Part shown: positions 1-12,613 of the stretch, piece by piece
Numbering within the stretch: the first letter of the stretch is position 1
How the letters are laid out: the number at the start of each line of letters is the position of its first letter
NCBI GenBank assembly: GCA_946807835.1
Contig: OX327703.1
Coordinates: 7,695,501 to 7,759,500, forward strand
Length of the DNA: 64,000 nt
Reading direction: 5' to 3'
Source of the DNA: Ailanthus altissimus
Taxonomy: Eukaryota > Streptophyta > Magnoliopsida > Sapindales > Simaroubaceae
Notes under the pieces: model-generated
What the model was told of the DNA's origin: nothing
What the model saw: only the letters and a program-made list of their open reading frames with translations
Database searches by the model: none
Position numbers and translations under genes: made by a program

Positions 1-797
1 GCCTAGTTAGATGATTTTATTCATAATATTTTTCAATTCTTTCTTTGATACTCTTGTGCTAATTATGAGCTTAACTTTTTTAATCTAAGGTTAGATGTTT
101 TGAACCTAGTATGTAGTTAAATTCCATTAAACTCTTAGTTATAAACTTAATACAACACAATTGATTCATTCTATCTTGATCTTAATACTTTCATTATACC
201 TGGTTAATATTTTGAATGTTTGAGGAACTATGATGAACTTGACAGAAAAATTCATGTGTTTAGCCTAGAATAATTTGATATATGATTATAGGGAAACAAT
301 TATGAGTTCCATCTAGGATAGACATATACCTAGGTGGTATGTATGGTTTGATTTAGACTTGTTCTTAATGAATTGTATCATACTCGGATTACTATAGACA
401 TATAGGTAATTGTTAGGGTGTCGTATAATCATTCGACCATCAATAGAGGATTATGATAAAGTTAGTTTTTAGCCAATCAATTGGATTAAAGGAGTAACTA
501 AAGGATTAGTAAATTCAATAAAATACTAGGGGATTAGTTGAAACCCTAGATTGCTTCTCATTTAGTGAATCCAATCTTTGATTTTTTTTATTATATTAAA
601 TTAGGTTAATTGATAATAGTAGGTTATTTTAGTTAAAATCTATCATTAGAAGTTTGTAGATAAAAGTAGAGTAATTTTAATAATTGATTTAAACAAATAG
701 GTTCTATAGTCCCTGTGGGAATGATAATTTGGACTTAAACCCTATAATACTTGATTCGATAGCATACGCTAATGCTAGGCTATTATAGCACACATCA
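1..797 (+). repeat. 5' LTR of the Athila-like element (left part outside window)
   Basis: Matches about 16441-17205 nearly base for base over the first 340 bases and more loosely after that. It ends in CACATCA at 791-797, followed by a primer-site-like stretch. Only about the 3' 60% of the LTR is present compared with the 1324-bp 3' LTR. Confidence 0.88.
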
Positions 798-803
798 AGT
801 TTT

Positions 804-821
804 TGGCGTCACGGAGACTAT
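804..821 (+). other. Primer binding site of the Athila-like element (degenerate)
   Basis: TGGCG starts seven bases after the LTR end. Athila elements commonly use a tRNA-Asp-type primer site beginning TGGCGCCGTTGCC. Here only the first five bases and scattered later positions agree, so it is either decayed or a different primer. Confidence 0.5.
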
Positions 822-929
822 TGTTATCTATTCTTAGATCTATACTAATACCATACTATCATAATTTTAATTTAGATTTTATTTTTTAGTATTGTTTATT
901 TTTCTATTCGTTTTAAAATTTGATAGTTC

Positions 930-2430
930 ATGCAAAGAACCAAAAGTGAAGATTTTACTTCTTTTGATCCTGAGGATGAATGAACATTCTAAAGACTTCA
1001 ACGTGAACAACATCAACGTAAAAATATGGCAGAGGATCATGGCAACATAAACAATCTTGTGTATGAGCTCATAGTTGTACAGAGAACTTTGAAGGATTAT
1101 GTTGTTCCTACAACAGAAGGTATTTAGTCTAGTATTCAGTGCTTGACTATTAATGCAAATAACTTTGAGATTAAGCCAATTACTATTTAGTTGCTAAAGG
1201 ATTTAGTATAGTTCAGCGGAGTTCCTAACGATAATCCAAATATACATATCGTGAATTTTTTGAAAATTTGCAATACATTCAAGTTCAATGAAGTATCAGA
1301 CGACGCCATCCGATTAATATTATTCCATTTCTTATTGAGGGATAAAGCCAAGAGTTAGTTTATGTCATTGTCGTCAGAATCTATATCAACATAGGATGAC
1401 CTAGCACAAAAGTTCTTTGAGAAGTTTTTTCCACCATCAAAGATAGCCAAGATGAAGAATGACATCACCTCATTTGTCTAATTTAATGGTGAATCATTGT
1501 ACGAGGCATGAAAGCATTTTAAGGACATGCTGTGGAAGTGCCCTCACCATGGAGTTCTTAAATGGCTATTATTCTAGACATTCTACAATGGGCTGGTAGG
1601 TCATTTAAGGACCATTGTAGATACTACCACTTGAGGGACTCTGATGAATAAGTACACAGACGATGCGAATAATCTATTGGAAGAGATGACATCGAATAGT
1701 TATCAATGGCATGCTAAGAGAGTTACACTAAGGAAGATTGTCAGAGTTTATGATATTGATGCATTCAATGCATTGGCTGTGCAAATCAATATATTGACAA
1801 AGATTAGATGCTATGAGTGCCATCACGACCCAAAATGTGACATGTGACTTTTGTAGTGACAATCACATGAATGAGCAATGCTTGAAGTCCACATGCTATG
1901 TGGGAAACTATACTAGGCAGTAGAATAATCTACATTCGAACTCTTACAATCTAGGATGGAGGAATCATCCTAACTATTCTTGAGGTAATAACTAAAGGCA
2001 ACAGTCTAAACAAAACCCACCCAGATTTTAGCCCCTACAAGAAAAGAAACCGACCTTAGAAGAGATGATTATACGATATATGAAGTCTAATGATGATATC
2101 TTACAAAATCATTCTGCATCTTTGAAGACTCTAGAGACTCAAATTGGGCAACTTACTACAACTTTAAATAACCGACCTCAAGAGACTTTACCAAGTAATA
2201 CTGAGGCTAATCCAAAAGGGGATAAAAAGCAATGCAAAGCTGTCTCTCTGAGAAGTGATAAAGAATTACAATCCAATAGTGTAGAAAATGAGAAAAGTAT
2301 AGTAATTGATGCAGAAAATAGTGCAGAACAACATAAAAATGTAGAAAATACTGTAGAACATAACGTGTAGCAGCAGAAAATGCAGGAAGCAGTGCAAAAA
2401 TGCATGAAATATAGATACATCTTCACAAAC
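930..2430 (+). pseudogene. gag: gag of the Athila-like element
   Basis: Structural protein that would package element RNA. The reading frame from ATG 930 gives a capsid-type block (FSGVPNDNPNIHIVNFLKIC, then SDDAIRLILFHF, FFEKFFPPSKIAKMKNDITS, CPHHGV), closely matching the plant retrotransposon gag family of Athila. A zinc knuckle of the Athila CX2CX3HX4C form (CDFCSDNHMNEQC) lies at 1843-1881. A later stretch (2068-2370) is the gag C-terminus, including SLKTLETQIGQLTTTLNNRP. Frames shift several times, and in-frame stops sit at expected Trp or Gln codons (for example 'EA*KHF', where the family has Trp). Dead copy. Confidence 0.85.
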
Positions 2431-2457
2431 CAATAAAACTAAGCAGGAAAAAATAGT

Positions 2458-3160
2458 TTGCCCTATTTATCCACCTTCACCGTTCCCTCAAAGGCTACAG
2501 AAACAAAACTTAGACAAAACAGTTTTCAAAGTTCTTAGACATCTTCAAGACACTTATATTAACATACCTTTTAAGGATGCCCTTAAATAAATGTCAAGTT
2601 ATGTAAAGTTTATGAATGATATCCTATCAAATAAGATGAGACAAATAGAGTATGAAACTGTAATGCTCACAAAAAAATGTAGCACAATCTTGCAAAAGAA
2701 ATTACCACCAAAGTTGAAAGATCCAGACAGTTTCACCATTCCATGCACTATAGGGGAGAAATTCATTCGGAAAGCTTGATTTAGTCACTAACATCAATCT
2801 AATGCTATTGAACATCTACAAAAAGTTATATTTTAGGGAGGCTAAATCTACTAATGTCACCTTGTAATTGGCCAATCATTCACTTACTTATCCAAAGGGC
2901 ATTATTGATATTTTGGTAAAGGTTAATAGGTTCGTCTTTCTGGTGGACTTTATAATGTTGGATATAGAGGAGGATTGTGAAATGCCCATCATACTAGAAA
3001 GACTATTCCTAGCCATAGAAAGAGCCCTTATTGATATGCAAAAAAAGGCAATTAATAATGAGGGTATAGAATAAGGAAGTAACATTCAATGTTTTCAAAG
3101 CCATGAAAGGGCTAAGTGAAGAAGATGAATATATGAACATTGATGTTATTAATAAATAAG
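2458..3160 (+). pseudogene. Aspartic protease region of the Athila-like element
   Basis: Would cleave the Gag-Pol polyprotein. Recognisable blocks are PSPFPQRLQKQNLDK, a linker ending LPPKLKDPDSFTIPCTIG (to about 2750), and downstream SLTYPKGIIDILVKVNRFVF with an IILERLFLA block (family usually ILGRPFLAT). At the catalytic site the family has DLGAS followed by INLM. Here the bases near 2780 read DLVTNINLM and are out of frame with the flanking text, so the catalytic loop is mutated as well as frameshifted. Inactive. Confidence 0.75.
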
Positions 3161-3296
3161 TACAAGAAGCCTTCAACAAGAATAACATTCAAGACTCTCT
3201 AGAAGATGCTGTGGTAAATAGGGACGAGATAGGAGAAAAGAAGCTAAAGAGTATTTACAAGTATTAAGCATTTTTTAAAGATATGATAAGTTTAAG

Positions 3297-4618
3297 ATGA
3301 GAGTTGAACCTCTAGACAGACCTAAGGACTTGCAAGCTTACACTAAGCCTTCCATTGAAGAACTGCTTAAGTTAGAATTAAAACTCTTACCAAGTCACAT
3401 AAGGTATGCATTCCTTGGAGAGTCTTCTACTTTAGCAATCATAGTTTTTGTACAACTTGATGAGTTCAAAAAAGAAAAATAGTTGAGGGTTTTGAGAGAG
3501 CATAAAAGACCAATAGGATGGACAATTGCTGATATCAAGGGAATCAATCTCTCATTTTGCATATATAAAATTATGTTAGAGGATGGATACAAGGCTACAA
3601 TTGAGCATCAAAGGCAATTGAATCTAGTAATGAAAGATATAGTGAAGAATGAGATCATTAAGTAGCTAGATATATGGATTATTTATCTTATTTCTGATAG
3701 CTCATGGGTAAGCTCAGTGCAATATGTATCAAAGAAGGAAGGAATAACTGTGGTGGTAAATGAGAATAATGATTTAATCCCTACTAGGACTATCACTGGT
3801 TGGAGGATATTCATGGACTACCAAAAGCTGAATAAAGCCACTTACAATGACCATTTTTTCTTACCCTTCATCGATCAAATGTTGGATAGATTAGCTGGAC
3901 ATGAGTATTTATTTCTTGGATGGATACTCTAGTTATAATTAGATCACAATTGCTTCAGAGGATCAAGAAAAGACCACATTCACATGCCTATATAGTACAT
4001 TTGCCTTCTGGAGGATGCCATTCGGCCTATGCAATATTTCAACCACCTTTTAGCTTTGTAGGATGACCATATTTTCAGATATTATAGAGCATTCCATAGA
4101 GGTATTTATTGACGACTTTTCTATTTTTGGAGATTCATTTGATTTATGCCTTGATAATCTAGCATTTGTGCTCAAGAGATGTGAAGTTACCAATTTGGTG
4201 CTTAATTGGGAGAAATGCCATTTTATGGTCAAAGAAGGCATAGTCTTAGGCTATAAAATTTCTACTCATAGTATTGAGGTTAATAGAGCAAAGATAGAAA
4301 CTATTGAAAAGTTGCCCCCTCGACCAATGTAAATGGAATGTGGAGTTTTTTTAGACATGCCGAATTTTATAAACGATTTATAGATTTTTTTTTCAAGATC
4401 TCTAAACCCTTATGCAACTTATTGAAGAAGGAAGTACAATTTTATTTTGATTATACATGTTTTAAAGCATTTAAAACTTTGAAGAAGAAGCTCATCAATA
4501 TGCCTATCATCATAATACCAAATTGGAACTTACCACTTGAGGTATTGTATGATGCAAGTGATTTATTAGTGAATGCTGTACTAGGACAACATAAAGAAAT
4601 TTTTTCACACCATATACT
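3297..4618 (+). pseudogene. pol: Reverse transcriptase and start of RNase H, Athila-like element
   Basis: RNA-dependent DNA polymerase. An N-terminal linker (LLPSHIRYAFLGESSTLAII; RVLREHKRPIGWTIADIKGI) leads into fingers and palm (TRTITGWRIFMDYQKLNKAT at about 3783; LPFIDQMLDRLAGHEY). The catalytic box reads FIDDFSIFGD at 4105-4134, with both Asp residues kept. It continues through NLVLNWEKCHFMVKEGIVLG and the connection region to the RNase H start, LEVLYDASDLLVNAVLGQ. The text stops at 4618, where a copia element has landed; RNase H resumes at 7725. Stops and frameshifts are present at 3482, 3664, 3930-4060 and 4330. Confidence 0.88.
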
Positions 4619-6545
4619 TGTTGGGGATCAAGTATACATAGGTGTATGCATGTGTAACAATGTTTATTGTATAAAATACGTATCTTATACATATTTGACG
4701 CATCGAAACATTTAAAACATATAATAAACATATAAAATAAATATTACTAAAATTAATATATTAAAAGTAAAGTTTAGAAATCACCAGAAGGTGTAACGTT
4801 TTACACTTGTTTATAAGGAATTCATCCGAAATCTAACTCATAGACAGCTCTAGTCACCAACTTGGTGGACTTAGAGAGCTAGAACAACAGTTCTTTAATT
4901 CAATAGGAGATTAACCTTTAGCCTTTCTAAAATGACCGGCTCTATTTTCTCTGATTTTCCCTTAAAATGAAAATATATCAAAGAAGGAAAAATGCAACAA
5001 TTGCCGTTTTCCTCTCAATTTCCCGTAGCTTCACACATATATCTCAAATTTGATTATTATAATAATATTATATATTAAAATAATAATATTTAGCCACTTA
5101 AAGCAAAAATAATAATAAAATAATAAAAATAATATTTTATATATAAATGCATGACAACTATCATGCATAAATATATATTATATTATTAAAATACATAATA
5201 TTATAAATAATATATATAATTGAGATATTGTAATTATTTAACAATTAAATAATTATTGTGTGAAATGATCATTTTGCCCCTTATAAATAGTTACTAAGTA
5301 TACCTCTTAGCGGGTCTCATCAAATCCTACACTTGGGTAAACTCAACCGAGAGTCTACAATGCGTTACGCGTCATTATATAATTAGTGAATAATAATTAT
5401 TGACTAATTGTTATATTTAATACTTAAACACGGACACGTACGCATTTTCATGGTAGTATTGTATATTATTAGATTAAATAATTTAATCAAGTACTCTGTC
5501 CTAGTACATAACGAATACACTCCATATCGTGAGACTCCCTAGGTCCATGCCTGATTCGTCAAATTGAACTATTCTATAAGTCCATGAGCAATGCCCCACG
5601 CACACGTCATGGATATTACAAATTAGCGCGTTAAACCATACAAGTTGAAGTTACAACGCATACGTATAGTCCTTCCATCATATATATCTTGGATGTGCAA
5701 GGACATAGATTAATACCGTTAAATCCCTATGTGCTTATCCATAAACCTATCTCCAAATTGGTATCTCACTAAACAATATAAGCAAACTCTTTGCTATATT
5801 GTTTAACCCTATGGAAACTCATTTTTCGGGTTCACTGCTTATGTCCATCAGACTTTCTTAAGAAACTATCTTAGAGTATCTAGATATAGCACTCCTTATG
5901 AGAGCTAATGGATCCTATATCTACACACACCAGACTCCATGAGTATCGAACCATACCTAATGACACTCAGCGGTCAGACCATGAAAGGTCTCTGACGTGC
6001 GTGGAACCAAAGCATAGTGGATCATTCACAAGCCCACCGTGGTGCTCCGGTTAGATGACCATGTATACTATTCAACTTGAGATGACCTTCCATTGACGGC
6101 AACATAGGATAGGGTCCTCATGAGTCTATTCAGTACCCAATCCTAACTGAATATTCATATGCCTATAAAATCTCCCAAATCATGGTCAGCTAGAAATGAC
6201 CATCTGTACCTTACCAATATAGACAGACATGCGTCAGTAAAAATAGATAAGGAGTAATATATTTAAGAATATGCTTGCATAAAGACACATCATAGTAACT
6301 CTTGTAACTGTATCATTATAAGCATATTCTAAGATTTTTGTCCTATTATAGACAATGTTCCAACTCTTGGAATATTTGCTAATTCTTAGTACTAGTCTAA
6401 ACTCCTTTAAATAATACAAAGACTATAGTGTAACAAGCATTAAATCATATTATTAAGAAGTAATTAGCGATATAACAAAATTTACTCTGTATAGATATCA
6501 AATATTTATACAAAACTAGGATGGCACGTAGGCATAACCCTAACA
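4619..6545 (-). repeat. 3' LTR of the nested copia element
   Basis: 1927 bp, TG at the left and ACA at the right. The minus-strand start TGTTAGGGTT is preceded by a purine-rich tract (minus strand of about 6546-6566, GGGCAAGTGAGAGATTG), the usual copia polypurine tract. The same LTR family recurs in opposite orientation at 60061-62144; matching blocks include 5480-5640 against 61090-61250. Confidence 0.85.
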
Positions 6546-7454
6546 ATCTCTCACTTGCCCTAGTGTCATTCATAGTGGTATCTAATACCCATAAACTTTA
6601 TGTGTTTCTCAAATACCTTTGGAGTTAAGGCTTTGGTAAGTGAGTCCGCTAAATTATTTATAAAATCTATTCTACAAATAATTACATCTCCCTTGGCCAA
6701 GATCTCTTTAATGATGTGGTACTTTCACTCTACATGCTTAAACTTTTGGTGCACTCTTGGCTCATTTACTTGTACAATAGCCCAATTGTTGTTGCAAAAT
6801 AATGGGATAGAATCTGATGTACTTAGAATTATTTCAAGCTCTGTGACAAACTTTCGAATCCAAATAACTTCTTTTACAGCTTCTGAAGCTATAATGTACT
6901 CTGCCTCTGTGGTAGAGTCAGTTGTGGACCCTTACTTGGTACTTTTTTAGCTCATTGCGCATCCATTAAAAGTGAACATATATCAAGATGTAGACTTTCT
7001 ATCATCTAGATCAGACTGAAAGTCTGAATCCGTATATTCTCTCACTTGAATATCATTATCTCCATAAATGAAAAACTTATTCTTCGTACTTTAAGGTATT
7101 TTAGGATATATTTGACTGCCATCCGATGGCTATCACCTAGATCAGACTGATACCAGCTTGTAACACTTGCAGCTATACTAACGTCAGGTCTCGTGTACAT
7201 CATAACATACATCAAAGCTACCAATAGCTAATGCATATGGTATGTTAGGACATTCTAACTTTTTCATCTTCCGTCTAAGAAGACATTTTCCTAGAAAGAT
7301 GAACACCATGTCTAAAAGGTACATTAACTGTCTTACAGTTAGTAAAACTGTACATTTTCAAGACATTATTGATGTACGATGACTGAGAGAGTCATGTCAG
7401 CTTCCTAGCTTTATCTCTATAAAGCTTTATACCCAATATATAAGAAGTCTCTCC
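6546..7454 (-). pseudogene. copia RT C-terminus and RNase H remnant
   Basis: Read on the minus strand. About 7454-7260 is the RT thumb region (SSYINNVLKMYSFTNCKTVN block). About 7224-7042 is the conserved segment YTRPDVSIAASVTSWYQSD, then SHRMAVKYILKYLK. About 6950-6600 is RNase H. Frameshifts break it. Without catalytic RT motifs, integrase or gag it has no autonomous function. Confidence 0.8.
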
Positions 7455-7724
7455 TAAATCTTACAATCATATCATCATAAGCATATTCTAAGGTTTTTGT
7501 CTCGTTACAGACAATATTTAACTCTTGGAATATTTTCTAACTCTTATTACTAGTCTAAACTCCTTTAGACCCTATCTGAACTCTTTTAGATAATACAGAG
7601 TCTGTAACGTAATAAGCATTAAACTATATTATTAAGAAGTAATTAATGATATAACAAAATATACTCTGTATCGATATCAAATATTTATACAAAATTGGGA
7701 TGATATGTAGGCACAACCCTTACA
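7455..7724 (-). repeat. 5' LTR remnant of the nested copia element
   Basis: Aligns with 6294-6545, for example the AAGCATATTCTAAG block and the AATATTTATACAAAA block near the end. Only the part of the LTR closest to the insertion edge survives. Confidence 0.85.
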
Positions 7725-9224
7725 ATACTATGCAAGCAGGACTCTCAATGACGCGAGGTCTAATTATACTATCATAGAAAAAGAGCTTTTTGCGGTAGTT
7801 TTCGCCTTTGATAAGTTTCGTGCTTACCTCATTGAAGTCAAGGTCATAATCTTTCTATATCATTCAGCAACCAAGTACCTCATCAATAGGAAAGACATAA
7901 AACTTAGGCTCATTCGATAGATTTTATTGCTACAAGAATTTAATCTTGAGATCAAAGATAGAAAAAGAGTTAAAAATTAAGTTACTAGTTATCTCTCTCA
8001 TTTAGAAGCACCAAATCAACACTAAGAGAAAATCCAAATTAATGAGACATTTCTAGATGAACAACTACTTGCAACAAAACATCATGAGATCCCTTGGTAT
8101 GTTGATATTGTCAACTATTTAGTTTTTAGACTACCACATCTTAATTTAACTTTTCCACAGAAGGAGAAGTTCCTCAACGACATAAAATTCTACTTCTGGG
8201 ATGAGACTTTCTTATTCAGATCATGTGCAGACCAAATCCTTAGAAGATGTATCTTAAAAGAGGAATAAGCGACATCCTGCACCATTATCATGTATCTAGT
8301 TATGATGGATATTTTACAGACGATAAAACAACAATCAAGGTACTTCAATCCAATTTTTATTGGCCCAAAGTATTTTAAATACATACTTTTTTGCTATAAG
8401 TTGTGATTGATGTCAAATGACGGCGAACATCTCCAAAAGACATGAAATGCCACAACAGAATATTCTAGAAGTAGAAATATTTAACGTATGAGGCATATAC
8501 TTTATGGGACAATTTCTACCATCTTACAACAACAAGTATATCCTTATAGCAATGGATTATATTTCAAAGTGGGTAGAGACAGTAGTGTTACCAACAAACG
8601 AGGCTAGAACAGTGATTAAGTTCTTTTAATAGAATATTTTCACAAGATATAGAACCCTAAGAGTGATCATAAGTAATGAGGTTAAACACAAAATAGTCAT
8701 TGCATATCATCCCCAAACAAGAGGACAAATAAAAGTATCAAATTAGGAAATTAGGTGTATCCTGGAGAAGATGGTTAAGCCAAACTGTAAAGATTGGGCA
8801 TTATACTTGAATGATGCTTTATGAACATATCGCACTGCTTATAAAATATTCAATGGTATGTCTCCATTTCGTTTAATCTTTGAAAAAGCTTGCCACCTAC
8901 CTTTGGAGTTCGAACATAAAGCATATTAGGCCATTAAGGCCCTTAATTTTGATCTCTAAGCCATAGGTGAGAAACGGTTACTTTAGCTTAATGCCATGAA
9001 CGAGTTTTGTTTACAAGTATATGAGAATGCTAAGCTTTACAAGGAAAGAACGAGATGATGGCATGATAAGAAGATACTTTAGCGATCATTTGAAAAAGGA
9101 CAACGAGTGTTTCTCTACAATTCACGTCGAAAGTTATTTCTTGGGAAACTCAAATCCCAATGGTCAAAGCCGTTCCAAAGCATCACGATATATCCACATG
9201 GAGTTGCTGAGATTAAAGATCTAA
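7725..9224 (+). pseudogene. pol: RNase H end and integrase of the Athila-like element
   Basis: Resumes with the RNase H block YYASRTLNDARSNYTIIEKE and AVVFAFDKFRAYL, then LLLQEFNLEIKDRK. Integrase follows: a decayed zinc-binding region around 8270-8440, core text GQFLPSYNNKYILIAMDYIS and SKWVETVVLPTNEAR around 8500-8600, VIAYHPQTRGQIKVSN near 8700, [34 protein letters not shown] and the C-terminal YNSRRKLFLGKLKSQW block near 9110-9170. A gap between 'RVIISNE' and 'VKHKI' at about 8677-8690 removes part of the core. Many stops. The last part, ending EIKD, is split from its tail by a solo LTR at 9225. Confidence 0.85.
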
Positions 9225-12008
9225 TGTAATATCTAATCCTTATTAGTAGTATTGGCGCCTAGATTTCGGTATAGAGTAATGAAGGCATCATAGGGTTACC
9301 CGATTTTAACCTTATTAGACATATTTTTGTTATAGTGCACGTGAGAGATATTAGACCCAATTTGGTAATTTCACACGCCGTCAGAGCGTCGGATGACCCT
9401 AGAATAGTTTTAGAAATTTTCTCTATTGGCTTGGAAAAGGAAATTCTAATTTACTACATGAATTTCCATTTAAGGGTTATGTATGGAACAAGCCTTTGTT
9501 GAGAAATACAATCCATATATTAAAGAATGGACCAATGAAAAGCAATCTCATGGATTGCCAAGTTGGGAATTCTAGTTAGTTCCTTTGACTATTCTAACTA
9601 GATAGTTACAAAGGAACCAATTAAATCATTCTATTTGAACTAATGGAAAATTAGAAGTTTAGAGTAAGTTGAGGGGAAAAATGGTCAATTGATGGATAAC
9701 TATATATATGGTAGAAGTGTGTAGAAATTTGAAGAGAACAAAAAGCAACCATTTAGAGCAAAAGAGAGCAAAATTCGTGCAAGGTGAAAGGGGTGCTGGT
9801 ACAGTGAAATTTCAGTTTTTTTTTTTCATGATTTTTCATGCTTAATCAAGCCAAAATAAGGTTACATACTAATCCCTAAGCTCAATTGAAGCCTCAATTA
9901 GTGAAAATTCAAGAAAAAGAGGTAAGAAAAGCATTGTTTTGTGAAATTTATAAGTGAGATTTTAAGATTGCTTCAATTGATGTTCTTGTGTGTATTCTTG
10001 GTTTAGATTGAGTTGAATTCTAGTGTGGACCTTGAAGGAGTTATCAATTTGAAGAAATTGGCAAGATAAGAATTAGGGTTTTGGGTGATTTGAATTTAGA
10101 GACTTCATTTGGTTGTAATTAGGGCATTAGAATGAAATTGGCTTGATTTTGATGTAATTAGAACAAGAAATTGAGAAAAGGAATGTGTTGGAACCTAGGG
10201 TGAAATTCTGTCACTTTAGGGAAGTTAGGGATTGAGTGGTGTTTTGATTGAGTTGTTGTGTGTAAATGGTGCATATTGTAAATTGAATGTATATGGTTGA
10301 TGGAAAAATCAAAAATGAAGAAAATGAGACATAATTATTCATTTGGGAAAGGTGAAGGGCAATTATGTCCAACCAAGTTATAAGGCGTTCAATAATTTTC
10401 AGGGCACCAGATGGTGAGTTAGATTAGATTAAATGGCTCCGTAAATAAAAATCGGAAAGTAGTATCCATCCAGGCTTTGTGTGCCAATTAAGGCATTTAA
10501 TAGTTAAATGAGATTCTAGCATTCGATTTTGTTCTAAATGTCATTTATGGCACGTAGGTAAAGATAACCAAAGCGGTAACGGGAGCAGAAATCGGGAGTG
10601 AAATTCAGCGCAGAGTGGTTGTGAGTGGAAATCTGCCATTTCTTCTACTTCTTGTTTATTATATTTTGGCATAATGAATATGTATGTTTTATGAGTTTTC
10701 GATGCATAAACATGATTTATGATCTTGATATATATCCATAGACATGCTTTTACATGTTCGGGTTGAGAAACAGTTTAAAAATTTCTGCATCCATTTTAAA
10801 GGCTATTGATACCCTCAGATTATAGTGATGGTGATTGTATTAGACCGGGCCAGTATATCTCGTACACATGGGCAGGTCATGGGGGGCGTGTCACTAACTC
10901 CGGGAAGTCAGGGTGTCGAGTCATGTGAGTCGCTCTATATGTATGGGGTATTGTCTCGCTATATGTATGCGATGTAGAATTCCGCTGCATAGCCAGTGAG
11001 ATGTCTTGAGATGTCACTATGGGTGCTGCTAGTTGAGGTGCCCCATGACCTACTCACGTGTGTGGTGCTAGTTGAGTCACCGCATGAGTATAGAACTTTA
11101 GGGTTACCATTGGTACAGTTTAGAAAGAAAATGGCTGAGCGAGGACTTTACTAGTTTTCGATCTACCGATAGCATTTTATGCATTTATATGCACATGGTA
11201 GTTATTGTGTTACATAGATTTTGGATATTGTTTTCCAAAGATGTAGATAAAACCCGCTCGATAAGATTTCATCAGCACATGATGTTAGAAACCGTTTTAC
11301 AGCTTTACATCGATTTTAGAGGCACGATTTATGCATGTACTTAGAATTTACTATTTATGCATAATGTTATTTTATTTGAAATCGTAATTGCACTCACTGA
11401 GCTCCTTTAGGTCACTCGTTTTGTATTTTATGTTTTTTAAACCGCTTCCCAGGTGCAGGTCTCGGTACGCAAGCTGCTGATTCTCCTATTGCCGAGTAGT
11501 GGGCCAAATCCGAAGATCATTTTTGTATATGTAAATGTGCTAAATAGCACATTTTGCTTTCTGCATAGTAGTTGTAAGCATGTATATTTGTGTGTATGCT
11601 TTGAACCAACCAGAAGAGATTTTGATATTATGATGATCGTTTTTACCTTTTTATGAGTATGCTTATTTTGTGATTTAAATGAAACTATTGCGTTGTGTTG
11701 AATTTGATTTGGAAAGGACCGGAGGTCCGAATTGGTAGTATTGAGAATTTTTTGAAATAGAAGTGAAACTTCTTTGTAGGATTTATATGAATTTTCTAAA
11801 AAATAGGGGAAACTCTGTCCGTTTTTTTTAAAATTAAGATGTAATGTTCATGTATATTACAAGACTTTCTTAATAGTAGCAAGAACTAAAAAGGGGTTCA
11901 CCTCGCGAAATTTCTCAACTTACCCAGTTAGGTTCTGAGGAACTTTCATCGGGATACCCAGCAGGGCCACTGGATTCATAGTAGAGGGTCTCGGGTCAGG
12001 TCCTGTCA
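9225..12008 (+). mobile_element. Solo LTR, chromovirus-like (Tekay/Del type), TSD TCTAA/TCCAA
   Basis: Splits the tail of the Athila pol gene: EIKD lies just before it and SFMVNDQRLNYY just after. It begins TGTAATATCTAATCC and ends GGGTCAGGTCCTGTCA. Flanks are TCTAA (9220-9224) and TCCAA (12009-12013), a 5-bp duplication with one transition. The 2784-bp length, TGTAATA start and GTGTCA-like end are typical of chromovirus (Tekay/Del) LTRs. No primer site, polypurine tract or coding domain is seen, so it is best read as a solo LTR. The lineage is inferred from end sequences only. Confidence 0.75.
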
Positions 12009-12117
12009 TCCAAACACTTAAGGATTCATTTATGGTGAATGACCAACGCCTCAATTATTATAACGAAGGATCCATTGATCAACAAAAAGTCAGTTTCGAT
12101 CTGATTGAACCCAAGTA
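12009..12117 (+). pseudogene. pol: C-terminal tail of Athila pol
   Basis: Reads KDSFMVNDQRLNYYNEGSID and ends DLIEPK with a stop at 12115-12117, the usual end of Athila pol. It should join directly to EIKD at 9219. The downstream text (CTTCTTGGGAGGCAACC near 12160) is also typical of the Athila pol 3' flank. Confidence 0.8.
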
Positions 12118-12289
12118 ACCGAGGGATCAAGACGTTGAGCCAAAGACATTAAATCAAGCGCTTCTTGGGAGGCAACCTAAGCTTAGTATCCTTTAATTTA
12201 AATTTTTAAGTTCTTATTTTTCATTTTGTTAATTTTTATCATGCATTATTAGGACTAAGTAGCTTAAGTTTAAAAAAAGGGAAAAGACT

Positions 12290-12550
12290 CAGTGTCGCAG
12301 AACTGGCTAGCCAGTACTACGATGCATGGATAGAAACTATAGTGCCACAGCACTGGCTTGCCAGTGTTGCATTACTGCCCTTTTATAAACAAGCCACACT
12401 CCTAAGCTTGGGCATTGGCTTCCCAGCGCTGCAGCGCACCAGGTCAAGCACCCAATAAGCCAGCGTCGCAGTGCTGAGACCTAGGCAAGTGTAACACTTG
12501 CCCAAGCATTAACGCTACAGCACTGACTTGCCAACGTTGCAGCCCCAACA
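12290..12550 (+). repeat. GC-rich palindromic repeat block in the Athila spacer
   Basis: Several imperfect copies of a motif like GCCAGTGTTGCAGCACTGGC, in forward and inverted forms, over about 250 bp in otherwise AT-rich DNA. Each unit is self-complementary (CAGCGCTG core), so RNA could fold into a series of hairpins. Similar motifs occur inside the LTRs at about 16080-16170 and 36395-36560, which ties them to this element family. Confidence 0.7.
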
Positions 12551-12613
12551 CAGGAAAAAGAATTCTTAATCCTTTTCCTGCATTTTCCCCACATTTTCCA
12601 ATTTCTTTCTCAC

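Larger units (their letters stand above)
4619..7724 (-). mobile_element. Truncated Ty1/copia element nested in RNase H, TSD ATACT
   Basis: Antisense copia insertion. It begins TGTTGGGG at 4619 and ends CTTACA at 7724. ATACT precedes it (4614-4618) and follows it (7725-7729), giving a perfect 5-bp target duplication; the Athila RNase H text resumes right after. Left is a full LTR (4619-6545). Next comes a 909-bp internal part holding only RNase H and C-terminal RT, read on the minus strand. Right is just the first 270 bp or so of the other LTR (7455-7724). A deletion therefore removed most of the 5' LTR plus gag, protease, integrase and the front of RT. Confidence 0.9.
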
